DNA of 64,000 nucleotides from Ichthyobacterium seriolicida (GTDB lineage Bacteria; Bacteroidota; Bacteroidia; Flavobacteriales; Ichthyobacteriaceae): NCBI RefSeq assembly GCF_002369955.1, contig NZ_AP014564.1, positions 1,720,996 to 1,784,995 of the forward strand, read 5' to 3'. Shown piece by piece: positions 37,083 to 45,598 of this stretch (position 1 is its first letter; each line of letters starts with the position of its first letter). The notes under the pieces were generated by a model. It saw only the letters and a program-made list of their open reading frames with translations, ran no database searches and was not told where the DNA came from. The position numbers and the translations under genes were made by a program.

Positions 37083-37299
37083 AATCCAGATTATTCATGG
37101 TTTATATTTCAATTTGAATATAAAGCGTTATTTTTAAAGGGCTTTACCCAAAAATCAGCCACTTTAGATAAAGTGCAAAAATGAGGAATAAAAACACATT
37201 ATTTTATAACCTGAGTTAGATTGGCAATTACTTATTAATAACTTAATAAAAACGATATATTTAACCTGAAAATTCATACGATTATGAATAATTCGGGTT
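37083..37299 (+). mobile_element. MITE-like IS1380 deletion derivative
   Basis: The left end AATCCAGATTATTCATGG resembles the IS1380 left repeat at 49230. The segment 37155-37210 matches the bases around its transposase start (CACTTTAGATAAA, ATGAGGAATAAAAACACATT). The right end TTATGAATAATTCGGGTT matches the IS1380 right repeat at 50820. The 1.4 kb between is reduced to about 90 bases, part of which (AACCTGAGTTAGATTGGC) resembles another IS end. It is 217 bases long with both ends retained. Confidence 0.65.
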
Positions 37300-37435
37300 A
37301 TCAAAATCTCAGTTGATGACCACTAAGAGAAGATCAAAAGGATGACTCTGATTCTCAAGTGCTTGTTAGAATAAATTTTCGAACTCTGGTTCTAAATGAA
37401 CTCTTATGGAATCTAAATTATCTCTAAATAACATA

Positions 37436-40400
37436 CTATTTATTCAATCTGTTATGAACTTTCTTTAATAGATAATTCTTAACTAGATCACCGAATTCTT
37501 TATCATCCATAATCTTAGAAAAGATATCTTGGTTCTGGTCCATTCGACTAATCAGCTTATCCATAAAAACATCCTCGAAACCAAACTTGAAGTTATCCAT
37601 AGAGTTATTCTTAGCTTGTTCTGCGAGTTTTTCATTCGACACCAACTCAGCTTCTATCTGGTCTAAGAAAAGCTTGTCAGCATCATTAAACTCAGTTGAG
37701 AAACGCTTATTAAGAACTTCTATTATTTCTGATAATGCTGCTTCTTCATCTTTATTACCCATACGGATACCAGCTTCCGATTTGCCATCTAAACCATACT
37801 CTTCTTGGTTCTCTAAGGCAATGGTGTGTTCACCAACCTTTTGTAATCGATAATATTCAAGAGAAACCTCATCACCCAAATTAAATCTATCTGATTGATT
37901 TTTTCGAGGAAGCTTCTTCAATAAGAATCTGCCATAAGTAACTAGCTTCTCTAGTTCCACATCACTAAATGGCATAATCTGAGTAAGGAATGAATACAAT
38001 CGGGTGAAGGATTGTAGTGCATGCTTAAAGTTCTCTTGGGTAATTTCAGTACCCACTACATCATCTTTAGAGTTTTCCTCTGGCAACTGCTTATATCGTT
38101 CCACAGCAGGGTCTATATACGCATTTAACTTCCTTTGTTCATTAACCGAAAGGGTTTTTGATGGTTTAAAGAATACGTTGCAAAATTCATCAACTTCCGT
38201 ATTCCAAATGATATGAGCCTTATCAATCTCACCTTTTAAATCATAAAGGTGATTAGGGTCAGTAGTTTCTTCTACTGTAGTCAACTCATAATAGGGTTGG
38301 AATGAATTAAGTATATCATCAGTTTCGTTAGCAAAGTCTAATACGAATGTATCTTCTTTACCAGCATACATCCTATTGAGTCTGGATAAGGTTTGAACAC
38401 ATTTTACTCCAGATAATCTTTTATCTACATACATGGTATGAAGTAAGGGTTGGTCAAATCCAGTTTGATACTTATCGGCTACCAGCAACAGCTGATATTC
38501 ATCAGACCCAAACTTTTTAGGTAGTTCCTTCTCTTTAAAACCATTGAGTTCTACTTCGGTTACTCCTTCGGGGTAGGTGTCATAAACTACTTTACCAGAA
38601 AATGCCACCACCGTTTTAACATTTGTATATCCTTTCTCTGTTATGTACTTATCAAACTCTTCTTTATACCGAACCGCATGAAGTCTTGAACTCGTCACAA
38701 CCATTGCTTTAGCTTTACCACCAATCTTCTTAGATACGACTTGTCTAAAGTGCTCTACAATTACTTCTGTTTTTTGTGCAAGGTTATATGGGTGGAGAGA
38801 TAAGAATCTACAAATTGCCCTAGCAGCCTGTTTCTTATTTAAGTTAGGGTCTTCTTCTATTTCTTTAGATAGTTTGAAGTAGGTATTGTAGGTTATATAA
38901 TTCTTAAGAACATCCAGAATAAATCCTTCCTCTATTGCTTGCTTCATGGAATACAGGTGAAAAGGCTTTGGTTTACCAGATGAATCTTTTGTACCGAATA
39001 CCTCAATCGTTTTTGATTTAGGTGTAGCGGTAAAAGCGAAGAAGCTAAGGTTATCCTGTTTACCTCTGGCTTCCATAGACTTTCTTATTTCATCTTCTGC
39101 ATCTTCTTCCAGTCCAGAGTATACCTCTTCTTTCTCAGCTTCTTCTAATGATTTAGCTGAAAGTACTTCCTTCATCTTTTTAGTAGCTTCCCCACCTTGG
39201 GATGAATGAGCCTCATCTATTATTACAGCATACTTTCTGTTAGGTATTTCTCCAATTTTATCTAGAATAAAAGGAAACTTCTGTAGAGTTGTGATGATGA
39301 TGTTAGAACCAGCTATTATAGCATTAGCCAACTGCTGAGAATCCTTATCAATCTTTTGAACTACGCCATCTTTATGTTCGAATTGATAAATAGTATTCTG
39401 TAGCTGATTATCGAGTACTCTACGGTCGGTAATGACAATAACAGAATCGAACACTCTGTTGTTATTGTCATCGTGAAGACTAGATAATCTGTAAGATAAC
39501 CACGCAATAGAATTACTCTTTCCAGAGCCAGCGGAATGTTGAATTAAATAGTTAGAACCAGCACCATTAATTCGAGCATTGGCGGTAAGTTTTCTAACTA
39601 CTTCCATCTGATGAAACCTAGGGAATATCATGGTCTCTTTCCTCTTCTTAACTCCATTTAATTCATACTCTTCCACATCCAAGTGAAGGAACTTAGAAAC
39701 AATATCAAGTAAACTATCTTTTGTCCATACATACTCCCAGAGGTAGGCTGTTCTATAACCATCCTTGTTAATTGGATTACCCGCACCATTGTTATGGCCA
39801 AGATTAAAAGGAAGGTAACGAGTCTTCTCACCATCTAAACGGGTGGTCATAAAGGCTTGATCAGTATCAACTGCGAAGTGAACTAATGAACGCTTCTTGA
39901 AATGGAAGATTGGCTCAGTTGGTTCTCGGTCGTAAACATATTGCTTTGTAGCATTATTAACGTTTTGACCTGAAAACTGATTCTTTAATTCTATTGTTGC
40001 AATCGGCAATCCGTTTAGTGATAATACCATATCCAAAGAATTAGTTCCTTTTCGCTCATAATAAAGCTGTCTAGTAACAGATAGATGATTCTTCTGATAT
40101 AGGGCAAGTGTTTCGGAATTAAGTACGTTCTCAGGTTTAAAATAAGCCATTTTAAATCTAACACCGTAATCTGTAAAACCTTTTCGAAGAACATCAAGGG
40201 TTCCTCTTAAATCCATTTCCTTCAGAAGACGATTTATAACCTTTGTTTCAATATTATCTTTATGAAAGATGGATATTTTTTCCCATTCTTTTGGTTGGGA
40301 ATTTTTTAAGAATTCGGTAACATATTTCGGGAATATTCCTTTTTGAGCGTCAAAGTCTTTTGAGTGACCTTTAACATAGCCTCCGTGTTCAAGTAACGAA

Positions 40401-40450
40401 GCTTCAATTGCCGCTTCAAATGTTATTTCTGTATGTATTCCTTGTGCCAT
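37436..40450 (-). CDS. hsdR: Type I restriction enzyme, R subunit
   Basis: 1004 residues, normal for HsdR. The N-terminal nuclease region has SLDMVLSLNGLPIATIELKN, matching the D...ExK core. The helicase motor has Walker A SAGSGKSNSIAW, DEAH in VIIDEAHSSQGG, TATPKSKTIEVFG and motif VI-like KYQTGFDQPLL and TLSRLNRMY. The enzyme translocates DNA and cleaves at distance from unmodified sites when joined to HsdM and HsdS. It is the last gene of the locus, 41 bases after hsdS. The frame is intact, so the system is probably functional. Confidence 0.95.
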   Translation of the reverse strand: MAQGIHTEITFEAAIEASLLEHGGYVKGHSKDFDAQKGIFPKYVTEFLKNSQPKEWEKISIFHKDNIETKVINRLLKEMDLRGTLDVLRKGFTDYGVRFKMAYFKPENVLNSETLALYQKNHLSVTRQLYYERKGTNSLDMVLSLNGLPIATIELKNQFSGQNVNNATKQYVYDREPTEPIFHFKKRSLVHFAVDTDQAFMTTRLDGEKTRYLPFNLGHNNGAGNPINKDGYRTAYLWEYVWTKDSLLDIVSKFLHLDVEEYELNGVKKRKETMIFPRFHQMEVVRKLTANARINGAGSNYLIQHSAGSGKSNSIAWLSYRLSSLHDDNNNRVFDSVIVITDRRVLDNQLQNTIYQFEHKDGVVQKIDKDSQQLANAIIAGSNIIITTLQKFPFILDKIGEIPNRKYAVIIDEAHSSQGGEATKKMKEVLSAKSLEEAEKEEVYSGLEEDAEDEIRKSMEARGKQDNLSFFAFTATPKSKTIEVFGTKDSSGKPKPFHLYSMKQAIEEGFILDVLKNYITYNTYFKLSKEIEEDPNLNKKQAARAICRFLSLHPYNLAQKTEVIVEHFRQVVSKKIGGKAKAMVVTSSRLHAVRYKEEFDKYITEKGYTNVKTVVAFSGKVVYDTYPEGVTEVELNGFKEKELPKKFGSDEYQLLLVADKYQTGFDQPLLHTMYVDKRLSGVKCVQTLSRLNRMYAGKEDTFVLDFANETDDILNSFQPYYELTTVEETTDPNHLYDLKGEIDKAHIIWNTEVDEFCNVFFKPSKTLSVNEQRKLNAYIDPAVERYKQLPEENSKDDVVGTEITQENFKHALQSFTRLYSFLTQIMPFSDVELEKLVTYGRFLLKKLPRKNQSDRFNLGDEVSLEYYRLQKVGEHTIALENQEEYGLDGKSEAGIRMGNKDEEAALSEIIEVLNKRFSTEFNDADKLFLDQIEAELVSNEKLAEQAKNNSMDNFKFGFEDVFMDKLISRMDQNQDIFSKIMDDKEFGDLVKNYLLKKVHNRLNK

Positions 40451-40491
40451 TTAATGTATGTCTTAATTCAAAATAATACTGTTTTGGGAAA

Positions 40492-41862
40492 TTACTCTTC
40501 GTGATGTTCTGGAGTTTGTTTTTTATCAGCTTGATAACTTGATACTGATGCTTCTTTAAAAATGTCAACATCTTCGTCTCTCACATCAACCTTACCTGTA
40601 ACAACCTCACTGATTAATGCTGTTTTGTATTCGTTTAATAATACTATTTCTTTTTCTTTTTTACTAACAAGGTCATCTATTTGAGCGGTCTTGCAGTCAA
40701 GGTAGTTAGTGATTTGGGTTTGTTCTATTTTAGAAGGACAAAAAATTCTGATTCCTTTTAATATATCTTGACTAATATTAGGTTGTCCTCCACCTACAGC
40801 AAGATTAATGATGTGCTCTTTATTCCCATTAAACCAATGTTGAAGAAACCTGAGGTCTATCTTTTCTGACTCTGAGAAGACGCAACACGCTTGATTAGTA
40901 GTTGTCTCAAATTCTAATAAACTCGTTTTGCCAATTGTTGCTCCATACATTGCAATAACCAAAGAACCTTTCGGATACAACTTTAAGGATGAATAATCCT
41001 CAAGTGCTGCTGAAGTGATTTTTTTTTGGCAGTTATACAAAACACCATTATTAAGGTCTCCTGTATTTAACCAGTTAATCGTACCTTCTTCGTGATACTT
41101 TGTATTTCCAGACTTAGGGGTCGTACCACTACCAATTTTTTCGAATGCATGACTTATCTTCCAGGATTCCCAATGCTCAGGAATGTCCCCCAACCATTCT
41201 ATCCCCGAATCCTTCATAGGAACATTGGGGTCAAGACCTTTGGTGACTGCTTGGTTAATGTTGGCAGTACGCTCTTCTTTTAATAACTCAATCAGCTTTT
41301 CTTTTTTACTAATAAGGTCATCTATTTGAGCGGTCTTAAGGTCAAGGAAGTTGGCGATTTGGGTTTGTTCTTCTGATTCAGGAACCACTAACTTACTTGC
41401 TTTTATTAATTCTTGATTAAGAATATTAGCTCCATATATGTTTTTATTCGAGTTATGAGCCAATATAACTCCGAATAAATAATAGTAATAATTAAGATTT
41501 ATATTTACATCAGGATATATTGCGAAAATCGCTTCATTTGTATAAACATCTTTTTCAACAAAAGCCATTTTACCAACACTTAATTTAAAACTGTATAATA
41601 GTGAACCCTTGGGAACTTTATTTCTTCCTTCGACTGCTAAGTCTGTAAGTTTAGTTTTTGATGTGGAAACATACTTACTATCTAAATCTGTAATTGTAAG
41701 CCAATCGTGAGTACCATTCTCATAGTAATCAGAATTATTGGTAGAAGGTGTAAAACCTGTATTTACCTCGAATTGATTATTTAATTTTTTAATTTCCCAA
41801 TGCTCAGGAATCTCCCCCAACCACTCTACGCCAGAATCTTTATATGAATCATACCTTTTCAT
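40492..41862 (-). CDS. hsdS: Type I restriction enzyme, specificity subunit
   Basis: 456 residues with two target-recognition domains. Each begins with the same motif: DSGVEWLGEIPEHWEIKKL near residue 8 and DSGIEWLGDIPEHWESWKI near 217. Each is followed by the conserved helical spacer EQTQIANFLDLKTAQIDDLI, SKKEKLIELLKE (about 167-200) and its copy near 385-420. The domain bodies differ, so the recognition sequence is expected to be bipartite and asymmetric. No partial second hsdS copy or recombinase lies nearby, so shuffling at this locus is not indicated. It starts two bases after hsdM. Confidence 0.95.
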   Translation of the reverse strand: MKRYDSYKDSGVEWLGEIPEHWEIKKLNNQFEVNTGFTPSTNNSDYYENGTHDWLTITDLDSKYVSTSKTKLTDLAVEGRNKVPKGSLLYSFKLSVGKMAFVEKDVYTNEAIFAIYPDVNINLNYYYYLFGVILAHNSNKNIYGANILNQELIKASKLVVPESEEQTQIANFLDLKTAQIDDLISKKEKLIELLKEERTANINQAVTKGLDPNVPMKDSGIEWLGDIPEHWESWKISHAFEKIGSGTTPKSGNTKYHEEGTINWLNTGDLNNGVLYNCQKKITSAALEDYSSLKLYPKGSLVIAMYGATIGKTSLLEFETTTNQACCVFSESEKIDLRFLQHWFNGNKEHIINLAVGGGQPNISQDILKGIRIFCPSKIEQTQITNYLDCKTAQIDDLVSKKEKEIVLLNEYKTALISEVVTGKVDVRDEDVDIFKEASVSSYQADKKQTPEHHEE

Positions 41863-41864
41863 AA

Positions 41865-43580
41865 CTAAGCAATCACCTCTTTAATAAGCCCATCTGTTTC
41901 ATTTTCAAGAGCCAAAATATCTGCACGAATTTCTTCTAATGACCTTAGTGGTTTGTATTTATAGAAATATTTAGTGAAATTAATCTCATAGCCTATCAAG
42001 GTTCTCTTCTCATCAATCCAAGCATCAGGAACATGTGGTAAAACTTCCCGCTCCATATAGTCTTGAATATCTTCTTTCAATGGAATATTTTCGGTGTCTC
42101 TTAAACTTGAATCAGGTTTTGGATTACCATTTTTGTCAGTCACTATTTTACCGTTCTCCATCAAAGGTCTTTCTACCGTAACCTTGGAATACCCAAAATC
42201 TTTATTATCAAATATTTTGCAGTTTTCCGACTCCATAAAATCACCGTATATTTTAGTGATTTCAGTAATATGCTCATCACTTAGTTCATTACGTTTATCG
42301 CCTAATGCCTTTCTCATCTTATCAAAGAAATCAACTGCATTAATCAACTGAACTTTTCCTTTTCGTTCTTCTGGCTTGTTATTCGTTATCAGCCATATGT
42401 AGGTGCTAATTCCTGTATTATAAAACAACTGATTTGGAAGGGCTATTACCGCTTCGAGCATATCATTCTCAATTATCCATTTACGAATGCTTGATTCGTT
42501 CTTCTTACTGCTTGGTGACCCAGAAAACAATGGTGACCCATTGAATACTATAGCTAACCTAGAACCTTCTGGTTTCATCTTGCTCATCAAGTGCATTAGA
42601 AATAAGAATGACCCATCACTAACGGATGGAAGGCCAGCACCGAACCTGCCACCATGACCTAATTCTTCATACTCTTCTTTTACTTTCTTTTCAATCTTAT
42701 TCCACTTCACACCGAAAGGTGGGTTAGTGATTAAATAGTCAAACTTTTTGCCTCCTAACTGGTCATCAGAGATACTATTACCTTTCTTAATATTGCTAGC
42801 ATTTTGTCCTTTGATAAGCATATCTGACTTACAAATGGCGTAAGATTCTGGGTTCAACTCTTGACCAAATACTTCTAATCTAGCATCAGGGTTTAATTCT
42901 TTTAGGTATTCCTCAGCTACTGATAGCATACCACCTGTTCCCGCACAGCAATCATAAATAGTCTTAATAATTCCTTTTTGAGTTAGTGTTTCTCTATCAT
43001 CGATGAAAAGAAGATTCACCATTAGCTTGATGACCTCTCTAGGAGTAAAGTGCTCCCCAGCAGTCTCATTAGATATCTCTGCAAACTTTCTAATCAATTC
43101 CTCAAAAATGTAGCCCATCTCCATAGATGAAATCTTATCCTGGTGAAAGTCAACTTCTTGGAATCGCTTCAAAACCATGAATAATAAATTATTATCATCC
43201 AGCTTAGTGATTTGATTATCAAACTCAAATTGTTCTATAATTTCTCTTGCATCCTCAGAGAACCCGTTGATGTAGTTTCTAAGGTTAGCTGCAATATTTT
43301 CGGGGTCTTCTATTAGTCTGTTAAAATCAAATTGACTCCTGTTGTGGAATTTATACCCAGCTTCCTTATTAAGAATTGAGTCTAGGTTTTGGATGTTCAT
43401 GGTCTTGACCTGTTCAAATTTCTTTAGCACCTTATCCTTTGAACTTTCTAAAACACAATCTAGTCTTCTTAAGACAGTTAATGGCAATACCACCTTACCG
43501 TAATCACTCTGCTTGTAATCACCTCTAAGTAAGTCAGCTATTGACCAAATAAAATTAGCTGATTCTTTAACGTTAATCAT
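41865..43580 (-). CDS. hsdM: Type I restriction enzyme, methyltransferase subunit
   Basis: 571 residues from the ATG at 43580, where family members begin (MINVKESANFIWSIADLLRG); the frame extends nine codons upstream into the regulator gene. The N-terminal helical domain is followed by the N6-adenine methyltransferase domain with the SAM-binding motif YDCCAGTGGMLSVAEEY and the catalytic NPPFGVKW. EIPEN-type DNA contacts and the C-terminal helix for HsdS contact are not resolved by eye. It methylates adenine in the target and protects host DNA. It starts four bases after the regulator stop codon. Confidence 0.95.
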   Translation of the reverse strand: MINVKESANFIWSIADLLRGDYKQSDYGKVVLPLTVLRRLDCVLESSKDKVLKKFEQVKTMNIQNLDSILNKEAGYKFHNRSQFDFNRLIEDPENIAANLRNYINGFSEDAREIIEQFEFDNQITKLDDNNLLFMVLKRFQEVDFHQDKISSMEMGYIFEELIRKFAEISNETAGEHFTPREVIKLMVNLLFIDDRETLTQKGIIKTIYDCCAGTGGMLSVAEEYLKELNPDARLEVFGQELNPESYAICKSDMLIKGQNASNIKKGNSISDDQLGGKKFDYLITNPPFGVKWNKIEKKVKEEYEELGHGGRFGAGLPSVSDGSFLFLMHLMSKMKPEGSRLAIVFNGSPLFSGSPSSKKNESSIRKWIIENDMLEAVIALPNQLFYNTGISTYIWLITNNKPEERKGKVQLINAVDFFDKMRKALGDKRNELSDEHITEITKIYGDFMESENCKIFDNKDFGYSKVTVERPLMENGKIVTDKNGNPKPDSSLRDTENIPLKEDIQDYMEREVLPHVPDAWIDEKRTLIGYEINFTKYFYKYKPLRSLEEIRADILALENETDGLIKEVIA

Positions 43581-43584
43581 ATAT

Positions 43585-43824
43585 TTATTTCGTTTCTTTA
43601 TTCTCAATTAATAACTCTTTCACACTTACATCAAGTAATTCGGCAATCTTATATAATACCTCAACGTTTGGTTGTCTAGCATTATTTACATAACCATTAA
43701 CCACATTGTAGCTTTTCCCTAGCTTTGTAGCCAACCATGTTTGCTTAATCCTTTTCTCATCTAATACTTCCTTGATTCTGTTGATAACATGAAAAATATC
43801 AGATGTCAAATGTAGGAATAACAC
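43585..43824 (-). CDS. XRE-type regulator of the restriction locus
   Basis: Up to 79 residues; the helix-turn-helix domain spans IKQTWLATKLGKSYNVVNGY, VNNARQPNVEVLYKIAELLD. Small Cro/CI-like regulators of this type often precede restriction-modification genes and control the delay between methylation and cleavage (established for C proteins; here inferred). The start is uncertain: GTG at 43824 gives the longest form, but a TAnnTTTG box (TACATTTG, 43807-43814) lies inside that form, and no in-frame ATG exists before the domain. Confidence 0.8.
   Translation of the reverse strand: MLFLHLTSDIFHVINRIKEVLDEKRIKQTWLATKLGKSYNVVNGYVNNARQPNVEVLYKIAELLDVSVKELLIENKETK
43807..43814 (-). promoter_or_regulatory. 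Candidate -7 box of the hsd operon
   Basis: Reads TACATTTG on the minus strand, an exact TAnnTTTG match just upstream of the regulator's helix-turn-helix region. Confidence 0.35.
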
Positions 43825-43981
43825 CCTAAATTATGGGATGAAAAAAAACAAGTGTATTTTACTAGAATATTATTATTAACTTTTAATGCCTATAAATTCG
43901 CATTTTCCTAAAGAACCCGTTTAGAAAAAGAAATACTTAGGTGGTGGATTTTTCGATAGAAAAAATAACGACCAGAATCCC

Positions 43982-44008
43982 TATTTACACACTTTATGGG
44001 ATAGTGTC
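43982..44008 (+). repeat. Solo IS256-type terminal repeat
   Basis: TATTTACACACTTTATGGGA followed by TAGTGTC. It is the reverse complement of the outer end at 36750, with its outer edge pointing right. No transposase is attached. Confidence 0.65.
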
Positions 44009-44098
44009 CTTATATTGATAATGATTTCCTGATTGTATAGGTAAGGTTTATATAGTTTGTAACCTTGTAAATTCCAAAAGATGTAGGCTTGTTATTGT

Positions 44099-44215
44099 TT
44101 ATCTATGGGCTCTACTTGCACACGTATGACCGCAATACTTAGTAGTGGTCTTTTGTGCGACAAAAGCCATTTCATAGAATTGACAGAATTTCGGTATTTT
44201 AATTGTACTGCTCAT
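44099..44215 (-). pseudogene. Truncated excisionase/HTH-type gene of an integrative element
   Basis: Reads 38 codons from an ATG at 44215: MSSTIKIPKFCQF, then EMAFVAQKTTTKYCGHTCAS and RAHR before a TAA at 44099. The pattern of a first Cys motif, a TTTKYC segment and HTCxSRAHK is that of the N-terminus of helix-turn-helix proteins encoded beside tyrosine integrases in Bacteroidota mobile elements. The helix-turn-helix part that should follow is missing, and one Cys of the first pair has become Tyr (CQFY for CxxC). The plus-strand frame across the same bases (44105-44338) is considered its shadow. Confidence 0.6.
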
Positions 44216-44291
44216 TTGGTGCTACTTCTAGCTCAATGTTGCTTAAGAGGTGCTATATGGTGCATCATTTTGATTTGTTGCTTTTTGATTT

Positions 44292-44362
44292 GGGCAACAG
44301 ATAAGCTATTAGGGCAACAAATAGGCAACAAAATATAAGAAATAAAGAGTAATTGGGCAACA
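44292..44362 (+). repeat. Cluster of GGGCAACA repeats
   Basis: GGGCAACA at 44292, 44312 and 44355, and GGCAACA at 44324, all in the same direction. Two inverted GCAACA cores occur at 44237 and 44276. They lie upstream of the integrase-associated relic and may be recombinase or regulator binding sites of the lost element. Confidence 0.55.
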
Positions 44363-44465
44363 AAGAAGAGACACTAAAAACCTATAAAGTCAATAAAAAC
44401 AAGCAGTTAGAAAACAAAAGAAATATAATTACTTTCCCTTCTAGAATCTTTTAAATACCACATCT

Positions 44466-44553
44466 CTAAATATCTTTTAGAAATGATATCAGATCTTCTC
44501 CTGTTTTGAATTGTTTTAAAAACTCATCTTTTAATGAATCTTCTTTTTTTCAT
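44466..44553 (-). pseudogene. IS256-family transposase relic (N-terminal part)
   Basis: On the minus strand from an ATG at 44553, after a one-base shift in an A7 run, the sequence reads EDSLKDEFLKQFKTGEDLIS and FLKDI before a stop. This matches the usual N-terminus of IS256-type transposases (SLKDEFLKQFKTGEDLxxFLKxI). It is about 30 codons long. Confidence 0.65.
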
Positions 44554-44674
44554 TTGTATGAAGTTTTAATTGGTTTTTTTTAAATATCTAAGGTTTTTTA
44601 TACTAAGTATAAATTTTATACATTTTTCAGGATAATGTCAGTTCTTATTATCAGTTCAAACTAAAAAAGGGGTA

Positions 44675-45595
44675 TTAACGGTAGTTATGGTCGTCTTCAT
44701 TTAGAATATTTAGATAGCTTTTGTATCGACTAAAATGTATTTCCTCTTTATCAAGAGCTGATAAAACAGCGCATCCAGGCTCTTTTATATGAAGACAGTT
44801 GTAGAATTTACAAGATTTACTTATTTTAAATATCTCTGGAAAATAATGTCCTAACTCATTTTTTTCTATATCCACAGAGCTGAAACTCTTTATGCCAGGA
44901 GTATCTATTATAAAACCTCCAAAATTCAATTCAAACATCTCTGCAAAAGTAGTTGTGTGTTTTCCTAGTTTATGGGATTTTGAGATATTATCTGTCTTTA
45001 AATTGATATTGTTATCTATAGCATTTACAATAGTAGATTTTCCCACTCCAGAATTTCCTACGAAAATATTCGTCTTATCTTTCATCATATCTTTTAGGGA
45101 TTCGATATTTGTTCCATCTTTACAAGAGATATATAAGCATTGATAGCCAATATTGGAATACATATCTATATATTTTTTCATCTCCATCTTTATATTTTCA
45201 TCGTATAGATCGATCTTATTAAATAATAAGATTACATCTATTCCATATGCTTGTGCGTTTACCAATACCCTATCTATGAAAGTTATTAGCGTTTTGGGTT
45301 CTATCATGGTTATGACCAAGAATATAGTATCGATATTAGATGCTATAATGTGTGTTCTCTTAGAGAGGTTTACAGATTTTCTGATTATGTAGTTCTTTCT
45401 GTCTTCTATAGAGGTTATAACAGCGCTTTGGTCTTGATCGATTTTTATTTCAACTTTATCTCCAACGGCTACTGGATTGGTGCTTTTTATGTTTTTTATC
45501 TTGAACTTGCCCCTTATTCTACATTCTATAATATTCCCAGAATCTAAGCGAGCCTTATACCAAGTTCCAGTAGATTTGACTATAATGCCTTTCAT
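44675..45595 (-). CDS. rsgA: Ribosome small-subunit GTPase RsgA
   Basis: 306 residues. N-terminal OB fold (about 1-70), then a circularly permuted GTPase domain with G4 NKID at 126-129 before G1 GNSGVGKST at 180 and G3 DTPG at 231. The C-terminal zinc site is C262, C267, H269 and C275 (CKFYNCLHIKEPGC). RsgA acts in late maturation of the 30S subunit and releases assembly factors. All motifs are intact. It ends three bases before the EnvC-like gene begins, in the order envC-like then rsgA on the minus strand. Confidence 0.95.
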   Translation of the reverse strand: MKGIIVKSTGTWYKARLDSGNIIECRIRGKFKIKNIKSTNPVAVGDKVEIKIDQDQSAVITSIEDRKNYIIRKSVNLSKRTHIIASNIDTIFLVITMIEPKTLITFIDRVLVNAQAYGIDVILLFNKIDLYDENIKMEMKKYIDMYSNIGYQCLYISCKDGTNIESLKDMMKDKTNIFVGNSGVGKSTIVNAIDNNINLKTDNISKSHKLGKHTTTFAEMFELNFGGFIIDTPGIKSFSSVDIEKNELGHYFPEIFKISKSCKFYNCLHIKEPGCAVLSALDKEEIHFSRYKSYLNILNEDDHNYR

Positions 45596-45598
45596 AGA

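Larger units (their letters stand above)
36743..37435. other. IS-derived region between the SPOR gene and hsdR
   Basis: No intact gene. Reading from left to right it contains an IS256 terminal repeat (36750-36775), an IS256 transposase C-terminal relic on the minus strand, a short IS1380 deletion derivative (37083-37299) and about 135 bases of unassigned AT-rich sequence before the 3' end of hsdR. Confidence 0.75.
43825..44674. other. Degenerate mobile-element region upstream of the hsd locus
   Basis: No intact gene in about 850 bases. It holds an IS256 terminal repeat (43982-44008), a 38-codon relic of an integrase-associated protein (44099-44215, minus), a cluster of GGGCAACA direct repeats (44292-44362) and a short IS256 N-terminal relic (44466-44553, minus). 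Together these look like the eroded border of an integrated element that brought the restriction genes. Confidence 0.6.

Noticed and set aside
40492-41862. Phase-variable hsdS by inversion
   Set aside because: Only one hsdS gene, no inverted partner copy and no recombinase gene are present in the window.
44105-44338. Plus-strand 77-codon frame
   Set aside because: Cys-rich product without family resemblance; the minus strand here carries a recognisable integrase-associated relic.
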